A DNA stretch of 24,791 nucleotides from JAKPQD01 sp029572965 (GTDB lineage Bacteria; Bacteroidota; Bacteroidia; Bacteroidales; DTGW01). The position numbers were made by a program, and so were the translations under genes. The notes beneath the pieces were generated by a model that saw only the letters and a list, made by a program, of their open reading frames with translations, ran no database searches and had not been told where the DNA came from. Positions 8,081 through 15,237 of the stretch are shown here, piece after piece. The DNA is taken from positions 1-24,791 of the forward strand of contig DAOSPF010000053.1 of NCBI GenBank assembly GCA_035374585.1, written 5' to 3'. Numbering within the stretch: position 1 is the first letter of the stretch; each line of letters starts with the position of its first letter.

Positions 8081-8182
8081 GGCGCCCCGCTGGGGCTTAA
8101 TTTTAAAGATGTTTAATTTTACTACAAACAGGACGTCGCTACGCGACTAAATAATAGCAGCGTAGCTGCGAACTGTTTGTAG
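8081..8182. repeat. Nested REP-like hairpin cluster
   Basis: Three short GC-rich hairpins lie in the 495-bp gap between susC and the hydrolase gene. They are gcccc-gct-ggggc at 8084-8096, gtcgc-tac-gcgac at 8135-8147 and gcagc-gta-gctgc at 8157-8169. The last two sit inside a perfect 10-bp inverted repeat (8122-8131 and 8173-8182, ctacaaacag/ctgtttgtag) and share the core GCTACGC in opposite orientation, like a head-to-head REP pair. Their size (five-pair stem, three-base loop) resembles the hairpins around the transposase at 1906-2538. Apart from the susC -7 box, the rest of 7811-8305 is AT-rich with nothing recognisable. Confidence 0.7.
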
Positions 8183-8305
8183 GATAACCAAATACACCAA
8201 ATGTTTCTATGCCACATAGCCGAGACCTGTTTTTACCGGACAACAATGAAAAATTATATAGATAGAACAAGTTATTTCAATAATTACTAACTTTAAACCA
8301 AAAAC

Positions 8306-9025
8306 ATGAAATACTTACTTTCTCTTGTATTTGTATCATTGTTTGTTACAAGCAAAACTGACAAAACAACTACTACCATGACATCTGAAGATTTGGCCAA
8401 AAATATCCATTGGATACAGCAGGCTGGTTTTAAAATTGAGGCTGGTTCGCAAAAGATATACATTGACCCTGTAGGCATCAACGCCAATGACAATGCCAGT
8501 ATAGTGTTGATAACCCATGCCCATGGTGACCATTTTTCGCCAGCTGACATTGCAAAAATAGCAAACGAAAACACCACTATTTACATGCCTGCAAGTTGTA
8601 ACTATGATGGTAAATACAAAGCTAAAACCATCGTAAAAATTGGTAACAAATACATTATCAACGATTCGCTTACTATTGAAGTAGTTCCGGCATATAATGT
8701 GGTAAAAACCAAGTTTCATCAACATAACGACAATTTTGTAGGATACATCATAACCTATAACGGAATTAAGATATACCACACAGGCGACACTGAACGTATC
8801 CCCGAAATGAAAAACATTACTGCTAACATTATTTTAGTCCCGCTTGGCCAGACTTATACCATGAACAATGTTGAAGAAGCTGCCAATGCCGTAAAAGACG
8901 TGAAAGCTGAAATAGCCATCCCTATGCACTTTGGGCTGTACGAAGGTAAAACATCTGACACCATTGCTTTTAAGCAATATCTTGAGGGAGCAGCTAAGGT
9001 TATTATTTTAGAAAAAGGGAAGTAA
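8306..9025 (+). CDS. Exported metallo-beta-lactamase-fold hydrolase
   Basis: A 239-residue MBL-fold protein of the UlaG/UPF0173-like group. The metal-binding HxHxDH motif is H71-A-H73-G-D75-H76 (ITHAHGDHFS), followed by IYHTGDTERIPEM (about 157-168, with D161 as the bridging aspartate) and H208 in IPMHFGLYEG. All expected ligand positions look filled. The N-terminus MKYLLSLVFVSLFVTS suggests a signal peptide, so it probably acts in the periplasm or is anchored there. The substrate is unknown; relatives include lactonases and general metal-dependent hydrolases. It is transcribed divergently from susC, and a clear -7 box was not found (a near match TAACTTTA lies just upstream). Confidence 0.9.
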   Translation: MKYLLSLVFVSLFVTSKTDKTTTTMTSEDLAKNIHWIQQAGFKIEAGSQKIYIDPVGINANDNASIVLITHAHGDHFSPADIAKIANENTTIYMPASCNYDGKYKAKTIVKIGNKYIINDSLTIEVVPAYNVVKTKFHQHNDNFVGYIITYNGIKIYHTGDTERIPEMKNITANIILVPLGQTYTMNNVEEAANAVKDVKAEIAIPMHFGLYEGKTSDTIAFKQYLEGAAKVIILEKGK

Positions 9026-9059
9026 ACTTTAATTATCGGTTTAGTTGTTGTTTCAACCT

Positions 9060-9092
9060 AAACCTTCCAGGTTTTGGAAACCTGCAAGGTTT
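9060..9092. repeat. Palindromic repeat (AAACCT-type), first copy
   Basis: Arms aaaccttccaggttt (9060-9074) and aaacctgcaaggttt (9078-9092) are reverse complements at 14 of 15 positions with a three-base spacer. The arms are also internally near-palindromic (AAACCT...AGGTTT). Such motifs are commonly dispersed between genes in Bacteroidota. A second related copy follows at 9138-9170. Confidence 0.65.
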
Positions 9093-9137
9093 TCTAACAG
9101 TCTTGACTTATTGCCCAACCACCTTGAAATAAAGAAC

Positions 9138-9170
9138 AAACCTGTTAGGCTTTTAAAACCTGACAGGTTT
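9138..9170. repeat. Palindromic repeat (AAACCT-type), second copy
   Basis: An imperfect inverted repeat, aaacctgttaggctttt then aaaacctgacaggttt, related to the copy at 9060-9092. Its right arm ends three bases before the -7 box of the next gene, so it occupies the region where the -33 element and RNA polymerase contacts would lie. Confidence 0.6.
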
Positions 9171-9173
9171 ATT

Positions 9174-9181
9174 TATATTTG
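9174..9181 (+). promoter_or_regulatory. Putative -7 promoter box of the GH2-like gene
   Basis: TATATTTG matches TAnnTTTG and is followed by CCCC. It lies 13 bases upstream of the ATG at 9195. This supports 9195 rather than the upstream in-frame TTG at 9045 as the start, because the earlier start would place the promoter and both repeats inside the coding region. Confidence 0.5.
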
Positions 9182-9194
9182 CCCCAAAAAAATC

Positions 9195-10469
9195 ATGAAC
9201 CTAAAAATATTTGCATTCGTAGCTGGTTTAATCCTTTTTAATCTTTTGCACACCGAAGCCCAGCCCAAAAAGGCAGTCCTATCGGGTAAAGAATTTACAC
9301 CGCATAGCATTTTCATTCATTATCCCTCAACAGAACATGCCTGGGCAAACGCCCAACGAGGCAATGAATGGATGCTGAACCTTAACGGCAGCTGGCTATA
9401 CAACACATCAGGTTCTACTGCCAGGCTTACTCCTGACCGAAAAGGGTTCAACCCGCAAGAATGGCAATCATTTCAAGTGCCATCAAATATTTTTGGCGAA
9501 CAAACAGAACTTGACACAATGATACGCCCAAAAGGCAATAAAGTTATCCTCCGAAAATTTTTCCCTATACCCGAAAGCTGGTATGGGCTTCAGACCGAAC
9601 TGGTTTTTGAAGGTATTGGGCCCAAAGGTGTTGTGCTGGTCAATGGGATGAAAGCAGCGAACATTTCTAATAATCAATATGGACTTTTTATAGAAATTAC
9701 GCCATTACTGCGTTTTGGCAAAATGAACAGCATCGACATTATCCTTGAGAATGTAAATGCCGCTTCTGCCGACTCGTTGGCCGGGTTGTTTGGAAATGTG
9801 GCGCTTTATGCCCATCCTAATGTTGCTATAAGCGATTATACCATCCAGGCAACGCCTGCATCTCCCGGAAATGAAGGTAAGATTGATATTACCCTTTTCC
9901 CAAAACGCTACCTTGAAGATATTGACGATAAGTTTACCATTGAAATGTACCTTTATGACAAAAAACGCAATAACCTGCTTGCCCCAGTGGCCCTGAAATA
10001 TAACCCATCAAAAAAAGCAGACTCAGTGCTGTTTAAAAGTATGACAGTAAAAGGGGCACAGGCATGGACAAGCTGCCAACCTGTATATTATACGCTGCTA
10101 ATACTGCTAAAAGATAAACAAAAACAGGTGGTTGAAGCCATAAAACAAATCGTTGCTTTCAGAGACTTTAGATACGAAGGAGACAGCATTATTATCAATG
10201 GCAAACGCGACACCTGTATGACATTTAAAGAGATGGACAGCAAGTTGGCTATTACTGGCGAACCCTTTGAAAAAGACAAACTTTACAAACTGGTATTTAC
10301 AAGCAATTTACAACCTACAGATATAAGCAATATTATCCGCATAGTACGAAAATACAGGAACAACCTGCAACTTGCTGCCTACGAACTAAAAGGTTTCAAA
10401 GATGATGCGGCACAAACAATTAAAGCAGCTATTGAAGCAGAAGACAAAACACACCCGGTAAAGTATTAA
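9195..10469 (+). CDS. Exported GH2-like protein without the catalytic barrel
   Basis: A 424-residue protein from the ATG at 9195, where a signal peptide begins (MNLKIFAFVAGLILF, cleavage near HTEAQ). It follows the plan of glycoside hydrolase family 2 N-terminal regions. A jelly-roll sugar-binding domain spans about 57-210 (LNLNGSWLYN, FNPQEWQSFQVPSN, LVFEGIGPKGVVLVNG, NSIDIILEN). An Ig-like sandwich spans about 211-322 and ends VVEAIKQIVAFRDF, followed by SIIINGKR, which matches the hinge just before the barrel (GFR...LVNGK). The catalytic TIM barrel with its two glutamates is absent; instead there are about 85 residues I do not recognise. It is therefore probably a non-enzymatic carbohydrate-binding or scaffolding protein, or a truncated gene that settled on a new end. 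It converges on the next gene with a 4-bp stop overlap. The GH2 relation is read from motifs and not confirmed by search. Confidence 0.7.
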   Translation: MNLKIFAFVAGLILFNLLHTEAQPKKAVLSGKEFTPHSIFIHYPSTEHAWANAQRGNEWMLNLNGSWLYNTSGSTARLTPDRKGFNPQEWQSFQVPSNIFGEQTELDTMIRPKGNKVILRKFFPIPESWYGLQTELVFEGIGPKGVVLVNGMKAANISNNQYGLFIEITPLLRFGKMNSIDIILENVNAASADSLAGLFGNVALYAHPNVAISDYTIQATPASPGNEGKIDITLFPKRYLEDIDDKFTIEMYLYDKKRNNLLAPVALKYNPSKKADSVLFKSMTVKGAQAWTSCQPVYYTLLILLKDKQKQVVEAIKQIVAFRDFRYEGDSIIINGKRDTCMTFKEMDSKLAITGEPFEKDKLYKLVFTSNLQPTDISNIIRIVRKYRNNLQLAAYELKGFKDDAAQTIKAAIEAEDKTHPVKY

Positions 10470-10855
10470 GCGCTATGCCTCAGGGCTACCAACACTGCCC
10501 CGGTAATATAAGCTACTATCCACCAAATAAAGGCTATACGCGAATAAATATGCAGCTTTTTGCCAACATAAGTTAATGCGCCATATTTTTTACGAAAAAT
10601 CCATAACAGAACAGCATCAATGAGCATTAAAGACAACGAAGAATAGCCTATTAAACCATGAGCAGTAAAAGCCCCCTTAGAAGAACCAATAACCATCAGG
10701 GCTGTAGCTGTTATATCAAGAATAACCCCCAAAGTGATAAAAATCAACACTTTGTTGCTGACAAGCTTTTTGCGTTGTTCAGTAACAATGGCAATAGCAT
10801 ACGATATCAGGGCAAGGTTAACAATAGTAGTACCTGCCATTAAAACAGTGTTCAT
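10466..10855 (-). CDS. Small four-helix membrane protein, possibly HsmA-like
   Basis: A 129-residue protein with four predicted transmembrane segments (about 5-23, 37-57, 68-89 and 105-125). The features ISYAIAIVTEQRKK, LDITATALM, HGLIGYSSLSLMLIDAVLLW and LHIYSRIAFIWWIVAYITG resemble the small membrane family named HsmA/TIGR03987, but I recall that family only loosely. No function is known. Its ATG overlaps the stop of the LPG-synthase-TM gene by 4 bp, so it is probably translationally coupled as the last gene of the panD operon. Its stop overlaps the convergent GH2-like gene by 4 bp. Confidence 0.75.
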   Translation of the reverse strand: MNTVLMAGTTIVNLALISYAIAIVTEQRKKLVSNKVLIFITLGVILDITATALMVIGSSKGAFTAHGLIGYSSLSLMLIDAVLLWIFRKKYGALTYVGKKLHIYSRIAFIWWIVAYITGAVLVALRHSA

Positions 10856-11865
10856 CTCGTTTGTCGTTTCTTTAAAAATAATAATAGCATCGATATTAAG
10901 CCCATAAAAATAATACTTACAGCTTGTGCTCCATGACTCAGCAAAGCATAAGCCAAGCCATCGCTCCAGGAGATGGCATATATAGAAAGTGCAAGGGCTA
11001 TCATTCCATGATAAGCTCCAATACCAGCCTGTACAGGAGCTGCAAAACCATAACTCCCTACAACCAACAAAAATAAGGCATCAACCATTGTCAAGTGGGC
11101 TGTAGGCTGCATGGCTTTGAGGCAAATGTAGGTCATCAGCAAAAAAAACACCCAAATAGCCAAAGTTGAAGCAAAGAAAGCCTGCTTTCGTTTTAGGTAC
11201 AAGATTGACTTAAAGCCAATGAAAACACCTTTGGCTATTTTTTTTATTTTCCCTACTAAAGTGATTTTGCGTATCTGGTTCCTGAAAGCATATACCAAGA
11301 AAAAGCCGGCTGCAACAGCTAACCCTGCAAGTATCCAGGTATAAATTGAAAAATCAAAAAGCCACCCAAATTTTTTTCCTAACGGGATAAATACTTTTTG
11401 CGAAAAAAAACCTCCAAATTCTTTGATTTTTAACAATATCACAAGTATTGTCAGCAAAAAAAGGACAAGCACGTCAAATATCCTTTCGGCAATAACAGTC
11501 CCCAGCAACGCATCTGCAGGCCTTTTTTCGGTCCTGCCCAGCACTCCGCAACGGGTTACTTCGCCAATTCGCGGGAAAGCATAATTTGCGGTATATCCAA
11601 TAATTAATGCATGGTAAGTGTTTGCAAAACGCGGCTTGTAACCAAGTGGTTCTATCATCAACTGCCAACGGTACGCCCTGGCAAGCATCCCTCCAAAACC
11701 AAAGAACAACGATAATACTACCAAATCGTAACGGGTATGCTTCAGGTTATCTACAAGCACCTGAAAATCAATGCTGCGAAATGCAAAGTAAAGTAATATT
11801 ATGCCAAGGCCAAGGAAAATAGCATATTGCAAAAAGATTAATAAAAATCTCTTGGTTTTGCTCAT
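10852..11865 (-). CDS. LPG-synthase-TM / UPF0104 family membrane protein
   Basis: A 337-residue polytopic protein with about eight transmembrane segments. It belongs to the family of membrane domains related to lysylphosphatidylglycerol synthase (MprF flippase part; YbhN-like). Visible family motifs are ARAYRWQLM (62-70), FPRIGEVTRCGVL (97-109), AERIFD (126-131) and APVQAGIGAYHGM (276-288). The C-terminal aminoacyl-transferase domain of MprF is absent, which is usual for the stand-alone members found in many Bacteroidota. A role in lipid or lipid-linked molecule handling is inferred from the family. The start overlaps the panD stop by 4 bp, indicating co-translation. Confidence 0.9.
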   Translation of the reverse strand: MSKTKRFLLIFLQYAIFLGLGIILLYFAFRSIDFQVLVDNLKHTRYDLVVLSLFFGFGGMLARAYRWQLMIEPLGYKPRFANTYHALIIGYTANYAFPRIGEVTRCGVLGRTEKRPADALLGTVIAERIFDVLVLFLLTILVILLKIKEFGGFFSQKVFIPLGKKFGWLFDFSIYTWILAGLAVAAGFFLVYAFRNQIRKITLVGKIKKIAKGVFIGFKSILYLKRKQAFFASTLAIWVFFLLMTYICLKAMQPTAHLTMVDALFLLVVGSYGFAAPVQAGIGAYHGMIALALSIYAISWSDGLAYALLSHGAQAVSIIFMGLISMLLLFLKKRQTR

Positions 11866-12215
11866 TGTACAAGTTTGTTGGTGCGGGTATCAGGGAATAT
11901 AACCGTAGGTTTAAAGCCTTTGGCTTTCTCTACCTCTATCATGCCATAAGACATCACTATCACAACATCTCCTACAACAACCTTGCGGGCTGCCGGACCA
12001 TTAAGCGCTATAACACCCGTACCTCTTTCCCCTTTGATGGTATATGTTTCAAACCTTTCACCGTTATTGATGTTCACAATTTGTACCTTTTCGCCTTCAA
12101 ACAGGTTGGCAGCATCCATAAGGTCTTCGTCAATGGTAATGCTCCCAACATAATACAAATTGGCTTCGGTAACAGTTACCTGGTGTATCTTCGATTTTAA
12201 TACTTCAATCCACAT
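11862..12215 (-). CDS. panD: Aspartate 1-decarboxylase PanD
   Basis: A 117-residue pyruvoyl enzyme that makes beta-alanine from L-aspartate for pantothenate and CoA synthesis in the cytoplasm. The self-cleavage site is G24-S25 in YYVGSITID; S25 becomes the pyruvoyl group. Lys9 (KSKIHQ), and GTGVIALNGPAARKV with the conserved asparagine, tyrosine and arginine positions, are in place. Length is normal. It leads a three-gene operon with overlapping 4-bp junctions. No panB or panC is nearby. A -7 box lies 28 bases upstream. Confidence 0.97.
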   Translation of the reverse strand: MWIEVLKSKIHQVTVTEANLYYVGSITIDEDLMDAANLFEGEKVQIVNINNGERFETYTIKGERGTGVIALNGPAARKVVVGDVVIVMSYGMIEVEKAKGFKPTVIFPDTRTNKLVQ

Positions 12216-12243
12216 TTTTTGAAAGAATGATTTGAATTTGGTG

Positions 12244-12251
12244 CAAAGTTA
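12244..12251 (-). promoter_or_regulatory. Putative -7 promoter box of panD operon
   Basis: The minus strand reads TAACTTTG, identical in its ten-base context (TAACTTTGCA) to the box upstream of miaB. It lies 28 bases upstream of the panD ATG and downstream of the glycosyltransferase stop at 12335, which suggests the panD operon has its own promoter. Confidence 0.5.
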
Positions 12252-12334
12252 TACCATATATTTTGGCAAAAGTAGTTTTTCACCTTATTTAAACTTCAAA
12301 ACGTTGATTTTTGTTTAATAGCAGGAACGGCTCC

Positions 12335-13243
12335 TTAACTTTTCCCAAAAAATTTGTATCTTTTTATTTCGTAGTAGTCGATAACCTTACGGACAAGGCT
12401 TCTTTTAAAAAACCTTTGGTAAGCTTTTATAATTTGTCCGTTTAATGGAGGCGTGGTCAACTTTATCGTGTTGTTACTATCATCCAGCTTTGTTTCGAAC
12501 GAACGGCTCTTTCGTACATGCGTACCTGAGCCATCTGCCCCAATATTCCTAACTTTTGAAACTGTCGGAAAAACGTTTAACTTATTAAACTTATAACTGG
12601 TATAGCAAAAACGTATAGCCCAAGAGTTATTCTGGCCTAGTTGCTGTTTTAACAACATATTTGAACAATCGGCCCCCCCCATGTTGAACGCCTCCCGTTC
12701 TTTTTTGTTTCTTATAAAAGTATCAAAGTCTTCAACTTTCCAGTCAACCAGCTGCCACCTATCTTTCCAGGTAGCCCAGCCCCATGAGTTTATTCGATAA
12801 AAAAGAAAAACATCTTCTTTGTAATCAGCAGGAATGGTAATTGGGGCACAATAACCTGAAATAGAAAATATCTGTCCGTTATGCTCATAAAAATCAAGAC
12901 AGTCATTCATGTACCTCAAAAAGTTTGGACTAAATTCCAGGTCGTCTTCCAATACAATTATCCTGTTGTGAGCCCCAAAAACCTTTGAAACCCCATCAAT
13001 AATCGAATTGGCAAGGCCTTTATTTACCTCTGAAAATGTATAATGGATATTTTTAAAACCTCTTGCTTCAGCAATTACGCGTTTTACTTCATCAACAGCC
13101 AAAACATCTTTTACCCCCCTGGCCCCGTCTGAAAAAATATACAATTCGCTTTCCCTGGCCAAATCATTCTTTGCCAAAGAATCCAGCGTTTTCTTCAAAT
13201 GTACCGGACGGTTAAAACAAAACAAAGCTATTGGCGCTAACAT
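12335..13243 (-). CDS. GT2-fold glycosyltransferase with a G8 tract
   Basis: A 302-residue nucleotide-sugar glycosyltransferase of the GT-A fold, similar to GNT-I/family 2-like enzymes of polysaccharide clusters. The N-terminus APIALFCFNRPVHLKKTL is the nucleotide-binding strand and helix; FSDGAR (37-42), NKGLANSI (74-81) and the metal-binding VLEDD (97-101) follow. No transmembrane segment is evident, so it should act at the cytoplasmic face. Codons 188-191 contain an uninterrupted run of eight G residues (12673-12680, C on the plus strand), unusual in this AT-rich DNA. It is transcribed divergently from the 13424 methyltransferase and probably serves the same surface glycan. Acceptor and donor cannot be predicted. 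Confidence 0.88.
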   Translation of the reverse strand: MLAPIALFCFNRPVHLKKTLDSLAKNDLARESELYIFSDGARGVKDVLAVDEVKRVIAEARGFKNIHYTFSEVNKGLANSIIDGVSKVFGAHNRIIVLEDDLEFSPNFLRYMNDCLDFYEHNGQIFSISGYCAPITIPADYKEDVFLFYRINSWGWATWKDRWQLVDWKVEDFDTFIRNKKEREAFNMGGADCSNMLLKQQLGQNNSWAIRFCYTSYKFNKLNVFPTVSKVRNIGADGSGTHVRKSRSFETKLDDSNNTIKLTTPPLNGQIIKAYQRFFKRSLVRKVIDYYEIKRYKFFGKS

Positions 13244-13283
13244 AAATCGCTAATTAAAATTCTCTATTCTAAAAGTCAAAAGT

Positions 13284-13329
13284 GATAAAAAAACCTAATA
13301 CACGTTGACAAATGTATAAGGTTTTTATC
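13284..13329. repeat. Long stem-loop between divergent polysaccharide genes
   Basis: Arms aaaaacct plus ataca (13289-13302) pair with tgtat plus aggttttt (13313-13326), with one A/A mismatch and a ten-base loop; outer gat/atc bases can extend it. A and T runs on both ends give it the form of a bidirectional terminator, but it lies in a divergent promoter region. The loop and right arm overlap a minus-strand -7 box (13309-13316). Confidence 0.5.
13309..13316 (-). promoter_or_regulatory. Putative -7 promoter box of the 12335-13243 glycosyltransferase
   Basis: The minus strand reads TACATTTG, an exact TAnnTTTG match, 65 bases upstream of the glycosyltransferase ATG. It lies within the stem-loop at 13284-13329 and is identical to the plus-strand box at 13397-13404. 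Confidence 0.4.
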
Positions 13330-13396
13330 AGAAAATGAATATTGTTTTACAATCAAAGCAAAATCAAACAACCTATGTAAATATGAAAAAACATCC

Positions 13397-13404
13397 TACA
13401 TTTG
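13397..13404 (+). promoter_or_regulatory. Putative -7 promoter box of the plus-strand polysaccharide genes
   Basis: TACATTTG matches TAnnTTTG, 19 bases upstream of the methyltransferase ATG at 13424. No good -33 TTG was found at the expected distance. Confidence 0.45.
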
Positions 13405-13423
13405 TGTTCCTAAAATATTTGGT

Positions 13424-14122
13424 ATGCCAACAAATAATGATATGCTTTCAGGAAGCAACAAGCTTAGTATTTTTCATCCCCGAAAATATATCCTTACTAA
13501 AGTAAGAAAAGAATTACAAAAGGTTTTTGATAAAAATATTACAAAAACTGATGGAATGCTTTTGGATTATGGATGTGGCGATATGCCTTATCGAAATTAT
13601 TTGTCATCAAAAGTAGAAAAATACATAGGGGCAGACATAGAAGGTAATGATAAAGCCGATATGCTCATACTTCCCAACGGGAGAACGCCATTGGCTGACA
13701 ATACATCAGATTATGTTATTTCAACCTCTGTCCTTGAGCACGTTCCCGATGTAGCTCTTTATCTTAACGAGACTGCAAGGGTTTTGAAAAAAGAAGGGCT
13801 AATCATACTTACTACTCATGGGATATGGATGTACCACCCTCATCCAACTGATTTTTGGCGTTGGACATCTATGGGCTTGAAAAAAGTGTTTGAAGATAAT
13901 AACTTTGAAATTGTGCATTTTCAAGGTGTTGGTTCTCGTGCCGCTATGGGATTGCTTCTTTTTCAGGATGGGTTGTATTTTAAACTTCCGGTATTCATCA
14001 GAAATATCTTTTCCATGTTGATGCAACCTTTTATTTGTCTCTTTGATAAAGTTTCTAAAAAAAATACTACGGATAAAGATGCCGGTTTTTATATTGTAGT
14101 AGCTAAACCTAAAAAATTATGA
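13424..14122 (+). CDS. Class I SAM-dependent methyltransferase
   Basis: A 232-residue Methyltransf_11-type enzyme. SAM-binding motif I is LLDYGCGDMPY (46-56), followed by the acidic end of beta-2 at YIGADIEG (D71), the DYVISTSVLEHVPD segment (96-109) and the post-motif region ARVLKKEGLIILTTHG. The HPHPTDFWRWTSMGL segment is typical of methyltransferases in surface-polysaccharide clusters. It probably methylates a sugar or glycan intermediate in the cytoplasm; the acceptor is unknown. Its stop overlaps the ATG of the following GT4 gene by 4 bp, so the two are likely co-translated. Confidence 0.88.
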   Translation: MPTNNDMLSGSNKLSIFHPRKYILTKVRKELQKVFDKNITKTDGMLLDYGCGDMPYRNYLSSKVEKYIGADIEGNDKADMLILPNGRTPLADNTSDYVISTSVLEHVPDVALYLNETARVLKKEGLIILTTHGIWMYHPHPTDFWRWTSMGLKKVFEDNNFEIVHFQGVGSRAAMGLLLFQDGLYFKLPVFIRNIFSMLMQPFICLFDKVSKKNTTDKDAGFYIVVAKPKKL

Positions 14123-15219
14123 GTATCTGTATTGCATACCCCAATAAAAACCTCTCTTTTAGTGAAACTTTTATTTCCAATCATCTCAAATTTATTGAAC
14201 ACAAATCTGAACTCACTGGAGGATATTATCCTTACTTAACCATTGACAGGAATAGTATATTTCAATTTCCTTTAAGCATTGACCTATTAAGAGGCGGTAT
14301 AAAAAACATTGCTCCAAAAGTTTATAAAAGGCTCTATACTTTAACCCTGTCAGATTATTTGCTCAAAACAAAACCAAGTGTTGTTTTGGCCGAATATGGT
14401 GTTACAGGCAGCATGATGACTGATGCATGTAAAAAAACAAGTATTCCTTTAGTAACTCATTTTCATGGATTCGATGCTCACCAATACAAAATCCTGGAAC
14501 AATATAAAGATGATTATCAAAAAATGTTTGATTATGCCCGTACCATCATTGTTGTATCAGAAGACATGAAAAAAGAACTGATACAAATTGGGGCTGACGA
14601 ACACAAAATAGTCAACTTGCCTTATGGTGTTGATATAAATAAATTTTCGGGGGCTAATCCAGAAAATAGTGCACCGATTTTTATATTTGTTGGACGCCTT
14701 ACCCATAAAAAATCACCAATTAATCTTATCAAAGCATTTAAAATTGTTGCTGACGAAATTGATGATGCGCGGTTGGTGATTGTTGGTGATGGTGAACTTA
14801 AAAAACAAACCCTTAATGAGATTGAAACACTTAACCTTTCCGCGAAAGTTGAACTCAAAGGCGTATTAAGCCCGCTACAAGTAGCCGAAGAACTGAAAAA
14901 AGCCCGTTGTTTTGTGCAACATTCTGTGCGAGATATCACAGGAGATAGTGAAGGAACACCCAATACAATACTTGAAGCAAGTGGAAGCGGATTACCTATT
15001 ATTAGTACTACCCATGCAGGAATAAAAGAAGCTGTAGTACATGGTCATACTGGGTTGCTTTGTGCCGAACATGATTATAAGGCCATGGGACAAAATATGC
15101 TTACTATTGCCAAAGACAAGCAGCTTGCCGCACAAATGGGCATAAAAGCCCGGGAACATATATCCAAAAATTATAACATTGAAACGCAGATGGAAAAGCT
15201 GCGCCAACTTTTATATTAA
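14119..15219 (+). CDS. GT4 family (GT-B) glycosyltransferase
   Basis: A 366-residue retaining glycosyltransferase. The N-terminal acceptor domain includes VLAEYGVTGSMM and VTHFHGFDAH (112-121). The C-terminal donor domain begins at IFIFVGRLTHKKSP (187-200), with LVIVGDGELK and the catalytic EX7E motif at E278 and E286 (EGTPNTILEASGSGLPII). Length is standard and both motif glutamates are present. The gene overlaps the upstream methyltransferase by 4 bp and is followed after 18 bases by the TylF-like gene, forming a three-gene unit. Confidence 0.93.
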   Translation: MSICIAYPNKNLSFSETFISNHLKFIEHKSELTGGYYPYLTIDRNSIFQFPLSIDLLRGGIKNIAPKVYKRLYTLTLSDYLLKTKPSVVLAEYGVTGSMMTDACKKTSIPLVTHFHGFDAHQYKILEQYKDDYQKMFDYARTIIVVSEDMKKELIQIGADEHKIVNLPYGVDINKFSGANPENSAPIFIFVGRLTHKKSPINLIKAFKIVADEIDDARLVIVGDGELKKQTLNEIETLNLSAKVELKGVLSPLQVAEELKKARCFVQHSVRDITGDSEGTPNTILEASGSGLPIISTTHAGIKEAVVHGHTGLLCAEHDYKAMGQNMLTIAKDKQLAAQMGIKAREHISKNYNIETQMEKLRQLLY

Positions 15220-15237
15220 CCTTTAATACCAGAAAAC

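Noticed and set aside
7811..8305. Possible riboswitch or small RNA gene in the gap between susC and the hydrolase
   Set aside because: The structure present is explained by short REP-like hairpins; no known riboswitch consensus or terminator was recognised.
8336..8779. Long open frame on the minus strand opposite the MBL hydrolase (147 codons)
   Set aside because: It lies entirely within the hydrolase gene, has no family resemblance, and the plus-strand gene has all catalytic motifs.
9045..9194. N-terminal extension of the GH2-like protein from the in-frame TTG at 9045
   Set aside because: It would translate two palindromic repeats and the -7 box, and the signal peptide begins only at the ATG at 9195.
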